64,000 nucleotides of DNA from Methanocorpusculum sp. GTDB taxonomy: Archaea > Halobacteriota > Methanomicrobia > Methanomicrobiales > Methanocorpusculaceae. The position numbers and the translations under genes are program-made. Of the stretch, positions 50,797 to 59,913 are shown piece after piece. Each line of letters begins with the position of its first letter. Position 1 is the first letter of the stretch. The stretch lies in NCBI GenBank assembly GCA_029987115.1, contig DALTWK010000005.1, forward strand, positions 39,482-103,481. Reading direction: 5' to 3'. The notes beneath the pieces were generated by a model. That model was not told the DNA's origin, made no database searches, and saw nothing but the letters and a program-made list of their open reading frames with translations.

Positions 50797-51800
50797 TGGC
50801 GAAAGATAAACTTCCAAAAAATCTTTCTGAGGGTTGCAAACTCTGTTATCAAGGGGCAAAACTGGTTCTCTTCATTACTGGCAGGTGTACGCGTACCTGC
50901 TGGTACTGTCCGCTTTCATCTGAACGTAAGGATCAGGATGTCATCTACGCAAATGATAGAAACATTACAACCCCAGAAGAAGCTATTGAAGAGGCGGAAA
51001 TCATGGATGCGCTTGGTACCGGTGTAACTGGTGGAGAACCGCTCCTTGAAATAGACCGAGTTGTTGAATTCTGTACAGCTCTGAAGAACCATTTTGGACC
51101 AGAGCATCATATTCACCTCTACACGGGTTCTGCGCCATCTGAGGAGGAACTTGCCATGCTTCAAAACTGTGTGGATGAAATCCGCATGCATCCTCCCCAT
51201 GAAGAATGGGCTGATATTATGGAGTCTGCCTATCCAAAGTCTATAGCGGTTGCAAAGAAAATGGGATTTGATGTTGGAATTGAAGTTCCCTCCCTTCAAG
51301 GACTTAGACATTTCTTTCCGCTACTGGATTCTCTCGATTTCTTCAACATTAATCAGTTGGAATGGGGTGATACTAACTCAGAAGCAATGCGTCTAAGAAA
51401 ACTCGAACCTGTGAATCCATTATGTAATGCCATCAAAGGTTCGACCAAATGGGCCGGAGAAATCAACGGTCATCCAAAAGTTCATTACTGTACATCTGTC
51501 TTTAAAGATTCTGTGCAACTAAGAGAACGATTAAAGCGTATTGCAAGAAATTCCGCACGTCCTTTTGATATGATTACCGATGATGGTACCATCATGTATG
51601 GAGTTATGGATCCGGGAACTGATTTGGAAATGATTCTTTCACTCATGCGACCGGGAAGTTATTATGAAGAAATGGATGATGGAACCATTGAACTTGACTG
51701 GCAGCAGATGCGCAAGATTCCGCGTAAGTTCGGAGGAGAGCGCAAGATTATCGAACGGTATCCGAATGATGGAATGATTGTCGAGGTTATTCCTCAGTGA
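50796..51800 (+). CDS. Radical SAM protein, COG2108-like
   Basis: The 334-residue protein has the radical SAM triad C31, C35, C38 in TGRCTRTCWYC, preceded by another Cys pair C14 and C17 (EGCKLC), and GVTGGEPLLE. It resembles COG2108, related to pyruvate formate-lyase activase. No reaction is known. It is coupled to lysS (1-bp overlap) and to the cis-prenyltransferase (4-bp overlap), which links it loosely to translation or lipid synthesis. Confidence 0.82.
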   Translation: MAKDKLPKNLSEGCKLCYQGAKLVLFITGRCTRTCWYCPLSSERKDQDVIYANDRNITTPEEAIEEAEIMDALGTGVTGGEPLLEIDRVVEFCTALKNHFGPEHHIHLYTGSAPSEEELAMLQNCVDEIRMHPPHEEWADIMESAYPKSIAVAKKMGFDVGIEVPSLQGLRHFFPLLDSLDFFNINQLEWGDTNSEAMRLRKLEPVNPLCNAIKGSTKWAGEINGHPKVHYCTSVFKDSVQLRERLKRIARNSARPFDMITDDGTIMYGVMDPGTDLEMILSLMRPGSYYEEMDDGTIELDWQQMRKIPRKFGGERKIIERYPNDGMIVEVIPQ

Positions 51801-52516
51801 TTTTTGAAACCTTTCGTGTAAACCGAATTCTTCATTCGCTTCACCATATCCCGTCACATGTCGCGGTAATCCTTGACGGAAATCGGAGATATGCGGCACA
51901 GCATGGTCTCTCTACCGTTGAAGGTCATCGGAAAGGTGCCGAAGTAGCATTTAATTTTGCTCGATGGGCACGAGATATCGGGGTTACTCATTTGAGTCTC
52001 TTTGCCTTCTCAACTGAAAATTTTCAGAGGAGTGATGATGAGAAAAAAGGACTCAAAGAAATATTTCTTGAAAATTTCATCCGTCTTGCTGAAGATTCGC
52101 GGATTGTTGAATACCAGGTTCACATATCTTTTATCGGTGATCGGAAACTGATATCACCAGATCTTCTAGAAGCAATTGAAGCACTGGAAAAAAAGACTCG
52201 ATTGTTTTCCCGTTATCATGTCAATATAGCCATAGCATATGGGGGGAGGCATGAAATTGCAACCGTCGCAGCAAATCTATCAGGATGTATTGTAACACCG
52301 GAAGTGATGACAAAAGAACTGTATCAGAACAGCAATACCCCGAAACTGGATCTTCTCATCCGGAGTGCAGGAGAATCCCGAGTCTCCAATTTTCTGCCAT
52401 GGTTGTCTTTTGGAACGGAATGTGTGTTTTGCTGCATATGTCGTAACTGGCCGGAAATCCGCCGATATGATCTGGTAAAGGCGCTGAAAGAATATTCAGA
52501 TACGTTTCAGGAGTGA
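51797..52516 (+). CDS. uppS: Cis-prenyltransferase (undecaprenyl/polyprenyl diphosphate synthase family)
   Basis: The 239-residue protein has the cis-prenyltransferase motifs: HVAVILDGNRRYA with the catalytic D27, LFAFSTENF, RHEIATVAAN and LLIRSAGESRVSNFLPW. In archaea it makes the polyprenyl carrier for glycan assembly. It is odd at the C-terminal motif, which normally reads like AYSEL-F-D--WP but here reads FGTECVFCCICRNWPEI, with C209, C212, C213 and C215. It starts with GTG overlapping the radical SAM stop. Confidence 0.88.
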   Translation: MIFETFRVNRILHSLHHIPSHVAVILDGNRRYAAQHGLSTVEGHRKGAEVAFNFARWARDIGVTHLSLFAFSTENFQRSDDEKKGLKEIFLENFIRLAEDSRIVEYQVHISFIGDRKLISPDLLEAIEALEKKTRLFSRYHVNIAIAYGGRHEIATVAANLSGCIVTPEVMTKELYQNSNTPKLDLLIRSAGESRVSNFLPWLSFGTECVFCCICRNWPEIRRYDLVKALKEYSDTFQE

Positions 52517-53212
52517 GAGACGTTCTTTATCTCTGTCCGGGACGCGCCGTGATTCTCTGATTTTCTGAATGGCTTTGTTGAAGGTCCATGTGTCTATATG
52601 AGCTGATTTCATCCACGTTTCTGTTATGTCAGGATATTTCACATAGCAGACTGATATCAGCCATGATGCAGCCATTTTGGCATAATATCCGTCCAGTATC
52701 GCATCATCCACTATCTGCAGAATAGCCAAAATGTGTTCCCCATCGACAAAGTGAAACAATAGAAGAACCAACCCAAACCTGACATGGAATTCTCTTCCAT
52801 CGTCTATACACTCTTTGGCATACGCAAAGAACGTTCCCGGATACTTTTTCACGATTTTGAGTGCGGCTGCAGACGAGTCGCAAATTGACCAGTTGCTGAT
52901 TTTTACTACGAACTGCTCCAATGCGTTCAGTATCTCTTCTGGTTCATCTTTTGCATTGGCGATTACGAGCCCCTGAAGAAGAATCTCTTCAAATGTGTCA
53001 TCCGTTAGGTTGAGAAGTGACTTCTTCCAATCCTCTTGGGCAAGACGCTTTGCAATGCTTCGTAGTATGGGTATTCTTACACCGATGATATTTTCCGTTC
53101 CCGGAAGAAGACTTGAGCTGAATTCTTTATAGCTCTTCTCTTTCAGCGACTCAAGTTCAGTTCTGATTGCGTGATTCGACAATTCCTTTCCCCAAAGAAA
53201 ATCCTTTTTCAT
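52496..53212 (-). CDS. AlkD-family DNA alkylation repair protein
   Basis: The 238-residue protein (ATG 53212) is an all-helical HEAT-like protein of the AlkD family: IGVRIPILRSIAKRL, NWSICDSSAA and WLISVCYVKYPDITETWM are recognisable. AlkD excises positively charged alkylated bases without base flipping. A TTG start at 53245 would add 11 residues overlapping the upstream gene; the ATG is preferred. Its 3' end overlaps the convergent uppS by 21 bp, and its 5' end overlaps the flavoprotein gene by 56 bp. Confidence 0.85.
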   Translation of the reverse strand: MKKDFLWGKELSNHAIRTELESLKEKSYKEFSSSLLPGTENIIGVRIPILRSIAKRLAQEDWKKSLLNLTDDTFEEILLQGLVIANAKDEPEEILNALEQFVVKISNWSICDSSAAALKIVKKYPGTFFAYAKECIDDGREFHVRFGLVLLLFHFVDGEHILAILQIVDDAILDGYYAKMAASWLISVCYVKYPDITETWMKSAHIDTWTFNKAIQKIRESRRVPDRDKERLSLLKRI

Positions 53213-53765
53213 ATGCTGCAGAGAGTATTTCCGGTTTAGTATCAATTTTCATGATTTTATCCATATCATTTTGGAACAGTTCGTCGGAATATTCTACATC
53301 GATTATATCGGCGAATGCCTTTGTTGTTAATTTCGGTCCGATAAAAATATCTTCCGCAGACATTCCTCCAATGCAGATGAAGAGCATTTTTCGGATTTTT
53401 GCATGTTCTTTGCTAATAAGAGGTTGCTTCCGGTAGTATTTTGCCATATAGAATGGTTGGAACCGGTCCATGAAACATTTGAGTGCCCCTGGAATGCCGT
53501 ATGTCATGACCGGAGTTGCAATGATAATCCCGTCCGCTTTTTTCAGCATTGTATAGTATTTCTCCGCTTCCTCATCTACGTAGCAGTGGGGTTCTATCAT
53601 GCATCCGAATGTTTGCATGCAGGGTTTGATATTGATATGTGCGGCATTAATGCGTTCGACAGTGCATCCGGCATCTTCGGCACCACGAATAGCTTCCATG
53701 AGGAGTTTATCGGTGTTTCCACCAAGGATATTGCTTCCAAGGATGGCTATGATTGTATTCGGCAT
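53157..53765 (-). CDS. Flavodoxin-family NAD(P)H-dependent FMN reductase
   Basis: The 202-residue protein has the FMN phosphate-binding N-terminus IAILGSNILGGNTDKLL and the ATPVMTYGIPGALKCFMDRFQPF loop typical of iron-sulfur flavoproteins. The cysteines of the usual CxxCxxCxxxxxC cluster are partly present (PCMQTFGCMIEPHC), so a non-standard Fe-S site or none is possible. Likely an electron-transfer or detoxification protein. It overlaps the AlkD gene by 56 bp. Confidence 0.82.
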   Translation of the reverse strand: MPNTIIAILGSNILGGNTDKLLMEAIRGAEDAGCTVERINAAHINIKPCMQTFGCMIEPHCYVDEEAEKYYTMLKKADGIIIATPVMTYGIPGALKCFMDRFQPFYMAKYYRKQPLISKEHAKIRKMLFICIGGMSAEDIFIGPKLTTKAFADIIDVEYSDELFQNDMDKIMKIDTKPEILSAAYEKGFSLGKGIVESRNQN

Positions 53766-53883
53766 AATGATGAGATGTATCTTTCTGATATTATAAAAAA
53801 TAATATAACAAGGAATAATCTCCCGAATCCGGTCTGTTTGAAAAAGATTCTATTGGTGGATTTGTGCTTGAAAAAAGGGGGGT

Positions 53884-54486
53884 TTATTTCATCTGTAATC
53901 TCTCGCGAATACTTTTCTCTACGAAGTCGAGAATGGTTTCTGCAGGGAGTTTCGCATCTATTGTAACAAATCGGGATGGTTCTTCGTTCATCCGTTCTAG
54001 ATAATTTCTCTGAACTTCTTCAAGGAATTCCTCCTTCTCGAAATGATCTCCGTCTTCACCTCGAACGGAAATACGTGCAAGTGCATCTTTTGGAGAAATA
54101 AGTAGAAGAAATGTTAGATCCGGTTTTATTGACCAATTGGCATGCGTTGCGGTAAGCCAGGCTTTTGGATTCGGGTGGACATTTTTCAAGGAAATTTGTT
54201 GATAGGCGAAACGTGAATCTGAGTATCGGTCGGATATTACGAGGCGCCCATCTTCTAATGCAGGGCGCACCACTGTTGCAAGGTGCACGGCATGATCAGC
54301 AACAAACAAGGTAGCCTCCACCATTGGATCATTGTTGTCGGCAATTGCTTTCCGAACTGCTTGGCCGAGATAGGGAGACCCAGGTTCTCGTGTGAATAAG
54401 GGGTGAAGGTCTCCCAATCGTTCCTGTAACCCTTTGTAGAGGGTTGATTTTCCTGAACCGTCAATACCTTCTAATGTGATTAGCAT
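53884..54486 (-). CDS. tmk: Thymidylate kinase
   Basis: Thymidylate kinase makes dTDP from dTMP. The 200-residue protein (ATG 54486) has Walker A EGIDGSGKST at 6-15, TREPGSPYLG, the DRYSDSRFAYQ catalytic segment and the ARISVRGEDGDHFEKEEF lid. GGGGAG precedes the ATG, which overlaps the HisA-like stop by 7 bp. A longer upstream frame is rejected for that reason. Confidence 0.95.
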   Translation of the reverse strand: MLITLEGIDGSGKSTLYKGLQERLGDLHPLFTREPGSPYLGQAVRKAIADNNDPMVEATLFVADHAVHLATVVRPALEDGRLVISDRYSDSRFAYQQISLKNVHPNPKAWLTATHANWSIKPDLTFLLLISPKDALARISVRGEDGDHFEKEEFLEEVQRNYLERMNEEPSRFVTIDAKLPAETILDFVEKSIRERLQMK

Positions 54487-55148
54487 TCTTCTCCCCTTTG
54501 AATCCATTCTAATGGTATATTCCCCTTATGAACAGCTGTCGAGATGATTGCTCCGTCGAAACCTGCCTTCTCAAGTTCTTTCAAATTTTCTTTGGATGCG
54601 ACTCCTCCTCCATAGAATAACAGTTTCTTAGTGGCATTTCGGAGTTTTTCCAGCAACGTCATATCAAGACCCGATTCTGTACCGACAGATGTTATATTTA
54701 GGATGATATACCCCTCAAAATCCGCCTTGTCTGCCTCTTGCAGGAATGCGACAGGGTCTTTCCCTTCAGGGATTACTTTTCCATCTTTTATGTCAATGCT
54801 GAGAAATCCTCCTTGAAACTCCTCCATTGGTGCATCAATTGTTTCCGTGCCGACAATTGTATTTATTGGTGATGGCAGATACTCTTCCGGAATACTCGTC
54901 CCTCGGTCTACGTAGAGTTCTGAGACTGTCGGTGCTATTTTTACTATTGTTTCCGTATGATCTCCACAGAACGATATCCTGTCCAAATCTGCGATATAGA
55001 GGTATTTTGGTCGCATCACCGCGAGGTAGGAGAAAGGTTCTGCAGATGGGGAAAGACCCCACGTTAGCGGACGATAGGTGTCACGGTCACCACTTTTCCC
55101 ATGGACAACTACACCGTCTTTTAAATCTGCTGCGAGAATCAGTTTCAT
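54480..55148 (-). CDS. HisA/HisF-related TIM-barrel protein (COG1411-like)
   Basis: The 222-residue barrel starts MKLILAADLKDGVVVHGKSG and ends with LLFYGGGVASKENLKELEKAGFDGAIISTAVH, the phosphate-binding loops of HisA-like enzymes. It is divergent from true HisA (ProFAR isomerase) and fits COG1411, whose role is unknown. It is between cofE (1-bp overlap) and tmk, so the context is cofactor and nucleotide metabolism rather than histidine synthesis. Confidence 0.8.
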   Translation of the reverse strand: MKLILAADLKDGVVVHGKSGDRDTYRPLTWGLSPSAEPFSYLAVMRPKYLYIADLDRISFCGDHTETIVKIAPTVSELYVDRGTSIPEEYLPSPINTIVGTETIDAPMEEFQGGFLSIDIKDGKVIPEGKDPVAFLQEADKADFEGYIILNITSVGTESGLDMTLLEKLRNATKKLLFYGGGVASKENLKELEKAGFDGAIISTAVHKGNIPLEWIQRGEEC

Positions 55149-55885
55149 TAGATATGAATTGCCTTTCTGATGAAATCCTCTTCTTTTGTAAAGTAGAGGT
55201 TGTCATGACCTTTCCACGTGCCACAACCGGAGAATTTTACGGCAGGGATGCCGTTGTTGCTTTCTCCCATAATAAAGTTGGAGAATGCCGCAATTTCATC
55301 GACAACTGCTTCTTCAGTAATTTCAAGTTCAAGACCGAATAAATCATGATCTCCTCTGAAATCCCGTATTGCAGTCATACCTGCCCACCCGATAGCGGTT
55401 CCACACTGCCCTCTTCTGAAGGCACGTCCACAGGTATCAGTGATAATAACACCGACATCACGATTTGAGATTTCTTTTATTGACTCTCGAATTTTATTTG
55501 CATCGCTCATCGGATCTTTTGGGAGAATAATGATGTTTTCTCCCTCAATGTTACTGTTGTCAACACCGGCACGGACACCAACATGTCCACATGGCACTTC
55601 AGATAAGATGAATGGGTATTCAATGATAACGTCTTTGGAAGAATCGAGAATTCCCTGAAGGAATTTCGGGTCTTCCCCCGTCAGTTTAGAGATACGTTTC
55701 GCATCTTCGGATGGAATAATCTCGGCAAGGGAACGGGTATAACCGAATGCTTTGGAAACGATAGTTGATGCAATACAGACTATATCGCCGTCGTTAAATT
55801 TGGTATTATTGCAGAGAATCTCTGCAATATTGTCTCCCTTTTTAATAAGGGGGATGTTAGGTATTCCTTCAACCTGAATAGACAT
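55148..55885 (-). CDS. cofE: Coenzyme F420-0:L-glutamate ligase
   Basis: CofE adds glutamates to F420-0 using GTP. The 245-residue protein has VEGIPNIPLIKKGDNIAEIL, the metal/GTP site region GDIVCIASTIVSKAFG, GVRAGVDNSNIEGENIIILP and DTCGRAFRRGQCGTAIGWAGM. It has no fused C-terminal FMN-reductase (FbiB) domain, as in methanogens. It is the first gene of a coupled set with the HisA-like barrel and tmk. Confidence 0.97.
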   Translation of the reverse strand: MSIQVEGIPNIPLIKKGDNIAEILCNNTKFNDGDIVCIASTIVSKAFGYTRSLAEIIPSEDAKRISKLTGEDPKFLQGILDSSKDVIIEYPFILSEVPCGHVGVRAGVDNSNIEGENIIILPKDPMSDANKIRESIKEISNRDVGVIITDTCGRAFRRGQCGTAIGWAGMTAIRDFRGDHDLFGLELEITEEAVVDEIAAFSNFIMGESNNGIPAVKFSGCGTWKGHDNLYFTKEEDFIRKAIHI

Positions 55886-55929
55886 ATTTGAGTGTTCGCT
55901 TGGAAAGTATAAAAGAGCAGTGGAAAAGT

Positions 55930-56436
55930 TTAGGGAGTAAGAACGCGTGTTAGAAGTGCAATGGTCTTCGCATCGGAAATCTCTCCGGATTGAATCATAG
56001 AGAATACTTTATCTTTTCTGATTTTTACGGGTTCAATAATTTCGTCGTCGTCCATCGGCATATCATCACAGAACGACAGTCCCCGTGCTTCAAAAAGCCA
56101 GAGTTTTTCCGTACAGAATCCTGGTGATGAATATACAAAACCTTTTGGTATTATCTCCTCGGCTTTCAGACGTGCTTCCTCAGCAAGTTCTCTTCTCGCA
56201 GCCTCTTCTTTTGATTCTCCGGGGTGATCCATACCTCCTGCAGGGACTTCTAGGATATAGGTGTTTATTACTGCACGGTACTGGCGGATGAGGAAGACGT
56301 ATTCATCGTTGGTCGGAAGAATGCAAACAGCTTCTACCGGTTGGACAAAAAGGTATGTTCTTTCGTTTCCATTTGGTAGGTGAATGTCTCGCGTCTCAAT
56401 TTTCAGTCGCGGTGTATTGTAGATAATTGAATTCAT
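55930..56436 (-). CDS. Nudix hydrolase (ADP-ribose pyrophosphatase-like)
   Basis: The 168-residue protein has a Nudix box GGMDHPGESKEEAARRELAEEA at about residues 72-93, preceded by EVPAG, the signature of ADP-ribose pyrophosphatases (NudF type). Such enzymes cut ADP-ribose or related nucleoside diphosphate sugars. The substrate is not proven. It lies 44 bp upstream of cofE on the same strand. Confidence 0.9.
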   Translation of the reverse strand: MNSIIYNTPRLKIETRDIHLPNGNERTYLFVQPVEAVCILPTNDEYVFLIRQYRAVINTYILEVPAGGMDHPGESKEEAARRELAEEARLKAEEIIPKGFVYSSPGFCTEKLWLFEARGLSFCDDMPMDDDEIIEPVKIRKDKVFSMIQSGEISDAKTIALLTRVLTP

Positions 56437-56489
56437 AGTATTCAGTCAGGATAGGATACCAGATGTACAAAAAAAGATTTGTTTGTGTA

Positions 56490-57866
56490 TTATGACTGTT
56501 TTTTCTTTGCCGCTTCACTTTCTATCCAGAGTTCATTTGCTCTGGCTGCCCATTGTTCGGAAATCGGCTTGCATTTTCCAGTAAGAACATGAACATCTTC
56601 CGGATTTTGCATATCCGTCGATTTTGCACCTGATTTGTCAACCATCATGGCAAGTTTTTCCGGATTGTCCAGGCAGGGGCATGGACGGAGATGGTTGCAA
56701 TTGAATGGTTGATTGTCATGATACTGCATAAATAATGGGGACTTGAATGCTTCGAGGAGGGTCTTGTTTCTGATGTTGGAATCTGAATAGTGGATAAATG
56801 CACATGGCTCAATGTCACCGTTTGCATTAATGTGGAGGTAGTATCTCCCGCCTGCAACGCAGCCATTGACGTATTCTCCGTCATTCCAGAAGTCAAGTGC
56901 AAAAATAGGTCTGGTGCTTCTTAAGTGACGGACAAAGTGATACATGTGTTCTCTCTGTTCAGGACGTGCAAGGAGTTCCGGAACCGCATCGGCACCGACT
57001 GGCATATATGTGAAGAACCAGGCAAATTTCGCTCCCTTCTCAATCATATCGTCGATAAACTCATCATTTCCAATTTTTTCCGTATTTGCGCTGGTGTAAC
57101 AGCAGGAAATACCAAATGGAAGGTTATGTTTCTTGAGAATTTCCATTCCTTTTGTGAGGCTTTCATAGACATTCTCTCCTCTGCGTGCATTGGTTGCTGC
57201 TGCATCACCTTCAACGGAAATTGCAGGGACGAAGTTTCCTACTCTCTTCATCTCCTCGGCAAATTCCTCATCAATCAGGGTTCCATTGGTAAACGATAAG
57301 AAAATACAATCACTATGACGTTCGCACATGGTGATAATGTCCTTTTTCCTGACCATCGGTTCACCTCCTGAGTAAATGAAGAAGTATGTTCCCATCTCTT
57401 TTGCTTGGGTAATGATTGAATCCCATTCGGCAAGGGAAAGTTTCATTTTATGGCCATATTCTGCAGCCCAACAACCGATGCATTTCAGGTTGCATGCGCT
57501 GGTCGGATCCATTAGGATTGCCCATGGTATGTTGCATCCTTCTTTTTTGACAAGTTCCAGTTTTTTCTCACGTCCAACAATGACCGAATTTACGACGAAA
57601 TTGGTAAAGAGTTTCTTTCGTACGTTTGCATCCATGTTGGTTAGAATATCTTTGACGAATCCAAACCACACGCCGTTTTCATCCTGGAGAACACGTTTAA
57701 TAGTTGGCAGTGGATTTCCTTGACCAGTTAAGAGGTTTGTCTTATCCAGTTTTTCTAACCAGTTCAGAACTTTTGGTATGTTTTCTTCTGGATTCGTCTC
57801 AAGATATCCGAGAACTTTACTGAGTCCGAATGCCTCAAGTTTCTGTTTGATTGTCATATCCGTCAT
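56490..57866 (-). CDS. SPASM-type radical SAM protein
   Basis: The product (458 residues from ATG 57866) has an N-terminal helical domain of about 110 residues, the radical SAM cluster C125, C129, C132 in DPTSACNLKCIGCWAAEYG, YSGGEPMVRK and a C-terminal Cys-rich part (GCVAGGRYYLHINANGDIEPCAFIHY, CNHLRPCPCLDNP) for auxiliary clusters. It resembles the HpnH-like/SPASM radical SAM group; the reaction is unknown. A TTG upstream could add 20 residues. It lies 99 bp after the UbiB-type kinase on the same strand, perhaps as a functional pair. Confidence 0.8.
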   Translation of the reverse strand: MTDMTIKQKLEAFGLSKVLGYLETNPEENIPKVLNWLEKLDKTNLLTGQGNPLPTIKRVLQDENGVWFGFVKDILTNMDANVRKKLFTNFVVNSVIVGREKKLELVKKEGCNIPWAILMDPTSACNLKCIGCWAAEYGHKMKLSLAEWDSIITQAKEMGTYFFIYSGGEPMVRKKDIITMCERHSDCIFLSFTNGTLIDEEFAEEMKRVGNFVPAISVEGDAAATNARRGENVYESLTKGMEILKKHNLPFGISCCYTSANTEKIGNDEFIDDMIEKGAKFAWFFTYMPVGADAVPELLARPEQREHMYHFVRHLRSTRPIFALDFWNDGEYVNGCVAGGRYYLHINANGDIEPCAFIHYSDSNIRNKTLLEAFKSPLFMQYHDNQPFNCNHLRPCPCLDNPEKLAMMVDKSGAKSTDMQNPEDVHVLTGKCKPISEQWAARANELWIESEAAKKKQS

Positions 57867-57965
57867 ATTAAACCCAAACAATAATTCAGAAATATATTTG
57901 TTTTTGTATGTGAAATACTTTCTCAAAATGGGATTACGATATTTTGGAAAAAATGTGATTTTTTC

Positions 57966-59624
57966 TTAGTTTCTTTTCTGCTTTTTGATGCGTGATCTCA
58001 TAGTGAAGAAAAGAACGAGAATTACGAGTACGGCTATGACATATGCTATGATTGGAATCGCTCCGATGGAGAATGTCTGGTTCATCACAACAAGGGAAAG
58101 GCCGATGAGAATGGCAGCCATTATTAAGCCGATTACCATTTTATCGACCGCACTCGTAATTGCATTACTTAAATTGTTGATTTCTTTGGCATGGATATCG
58201 ACTTTTAGCTTTCCTTCTGATGCCATATCAAGAACACCGGCAAGTTTTTGCGGAACATGCAGCAAATCCTCGAATTTTGCTTTGAGGTTTGTTGCACGTT
58301 CCTCCATATTGCCCTTGTCGGTTATATCCTGTTTTATTAATTCCTTCAGATATGGTTCAACCTCGCTGACGAAATCAAGTTTCGGATCGAGAGTGAAAGC
58401 AACATTGGAAACCAGCAGAAGTGCCTTCAGAAGTTGCATAATGTTCTGTGGTATGCGGATGTTATATGTCTGGAATAAGTTCTGTATGGTAGTTAGCAGT
58501 CCAGAAAAGTTTCCGTCAGTTCCCAACTCTTTGAAGTCGGTTAATGCAAGATATAGTTCTCCTTTAAATTCATCTATAGCTTGTTGAGGAAGGGAGACTC
58601 CCAGATTTTTGATGTATCTGATTGTCATGTCTGTGTTGGCAGAGAGGATTGCAAGTAATAATGAAATAAATTTGTTACGAATATCTTTCATTAAGATTCC
58701 ACAGACACCGAAGTCAAGGAATATGAGTTCTCCTGTTGGTGAAACACGAATATTTCCTGCATGTGGATCTCCATGGTAGAAACCGTTCTGGAAAATCTGG
58801 GTCATGAAAGCTCTCAATCCGATTGATGCCAGTTCCTTCGGGTTGATTCCCTGTGCGACAATTGCATCAATGTCATCACTTCTGCAACCAGCCACAAACT
58901 CCATTGCAAGAAGTTCTTTTCCGGAATATTCCCAGAAAATTTTAGGAATCTTAATGCGCGGGATACCTGATTCACGCATGTTGCGGGCGAGACGTTCCGC
59001 GTTCATACCGTCACGTGTGAAATCCAGTTCTTTTCGTACCTGCACACCGAAATCATCAACCAATGATACTGGATTATACATACGCAGTTCTGGTTTCTTA
59101 TCCTCTAATATCTGTGCGATTTTTCTGATTAATGCAACATCCTGTTCAACACGATCACGGATATTTGGACGCTGGACCTTCATTGCAAGAACTGTCCCGT
59201 CCCTTGTAACTCCACGGTATACTTGTGAGATTGATGCTGCAGCCAATGGGTTTGGATCGATGGATGTGAATAAGTCTCTCCATTCTGGAATATATTTGTC
59301 GAATGTTGGAATCACCTCGTCAAACGGAACTACTGACACGCGGTCCTGGAGTTTGGTTAATTCTTCAATCAGCTCCGGCGGGAAAAGTTCGGAACGGGTA
59401 CTCATCAATTGACCAAATTTAACGAATGTTGGACCGAGTTCTTCCATGACCATGCGGATTCTGGCGTATGTTGTATATCCGCTGAATTCTGCTTCCTGCC
59501 GTTGTCGCTTTTTCTTCGTTGTAAAGTTCAAGCCAGGAAATAATTCTCCTGCATAGTATCCGAATCCATATTTGATTAAGACCTCAGCAATCTGGCTATA
59601 TCTTTTGAGACTTACACCTGCCAT
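57966..59624 (-). CDS. UbiB/ABC1/AarF atypical kinase
   Basis: The 552-residue protein has the UbiB signature KxGQ in GPTFVKFGQLMSTRSE, the atypical nucleotide-binding AMKVQRPNIRDRVEQDV, and the catalytic YHGDPHAGNI with the metal DFG in LIFLDFGVCG. Two transmembrane helices end the protein (about 495-545). In bacteria and mitochondria UbiB supports coenzyme Q synthesis; methanogens of this order do not make quinones, so a lipid-related role is more likely. ATG 59624 is chosen over a TTG eight codons earlier. Confidence 0.92.
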   Translation of the reverse strand: MAGVSLKRYSQIAEVLIKYGFGYYAGELFPGLNFTTKKKRQRQEAEFSGYTTYARIRMVMEELGPTFVKFGQLMSTRSELFPPELIEELTKLQDRVSVVPFDEVIPTFDKYIPEWRDLFTSIDPNPLAAASISQVYRGVTRDGTVLAMKVQRPNIRDRVEQDVALIRKIAQILEDKKPELRMYNPVSLVDDFGVQVRKELDFTRDGMNAERLARNMRESGIPRIKIPKIFWEYSGKELLAMEFVAGCRSDDIDAIVAQGINPKELASIGLRAFMTQIFQNGFYHGDPHAGNIRVSPTGELIFLDFGVCGILMKDIRNKFISLLLAILSANTDMTIRYIKNLGVSLPQQAIDEFKGELYLALTDFKELGTDGNFSGLLTTIQNLFQTYNIRIPQNIMQLLKALLLVSNVAFTLDPKLDFVSEVEPYLKELIKQDITDKGNMEERATNLKAKFEDLLHVPQKLAGVLDMASEGKLKVDIHAKEINNLSNAITSAVDKMVIGLIMAAILIGLSLVVMNQTFSIGAIPIIAYVIAVLVILVLFFTMRSRIKKQKRN

Positions 59625-59752
59625 AAATATACTATTTTTGGATTTCAATCATGTTAATATTACCCCATTCGGAGAGATTATAATAGTAGAGATAAGAAAT
59701 ATGAGTGTATCTCTATTATAATGTAAAATAGGGAACAGGAAGTGAATTAATA

Positions 59753-59908
59753 ATGGAAAAATACCGCTGTACAATTTGTGGATATGTTTATGACCCTGAA
59801 AAAGGCGCAGGCATCATGTTCCCGCCAGGAACTTCTTTTGAAGATCTCCCGGAGACCTGGAAATGCCCGGTTTGTGCCGCAGGCAAATCCTCTTTCAAAA
59901 AGGTGTAA
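59753..59908 (+). CDS. Rubredoxin
   Basis: A 51-residue rubredoxin with the two CxxC knuckles (YRCTICGYVYDPEKG and WKCPVCAAGKSSF) that bind one iron. It follows the normal pattern, including PPGTSFEDLPETWKCPVC. It is 5 bp upstream of fprA and likely its electron donor partner or part of the same oxygen and peroxide defence. Confidence 0.96.
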   Translation: MEKYRCTICGYVYDPEKGAGIMFPPGTSFEDLPETWKCPVCAAGKSSFKKV

Positions 59909-59913
59909 ATTAG

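Noticed and set aside
57985..58587. 200-codon plus-strand frame opposite the UbiB-type gene
   Set aside because: Antisense shadow of a gene with clear motifs.
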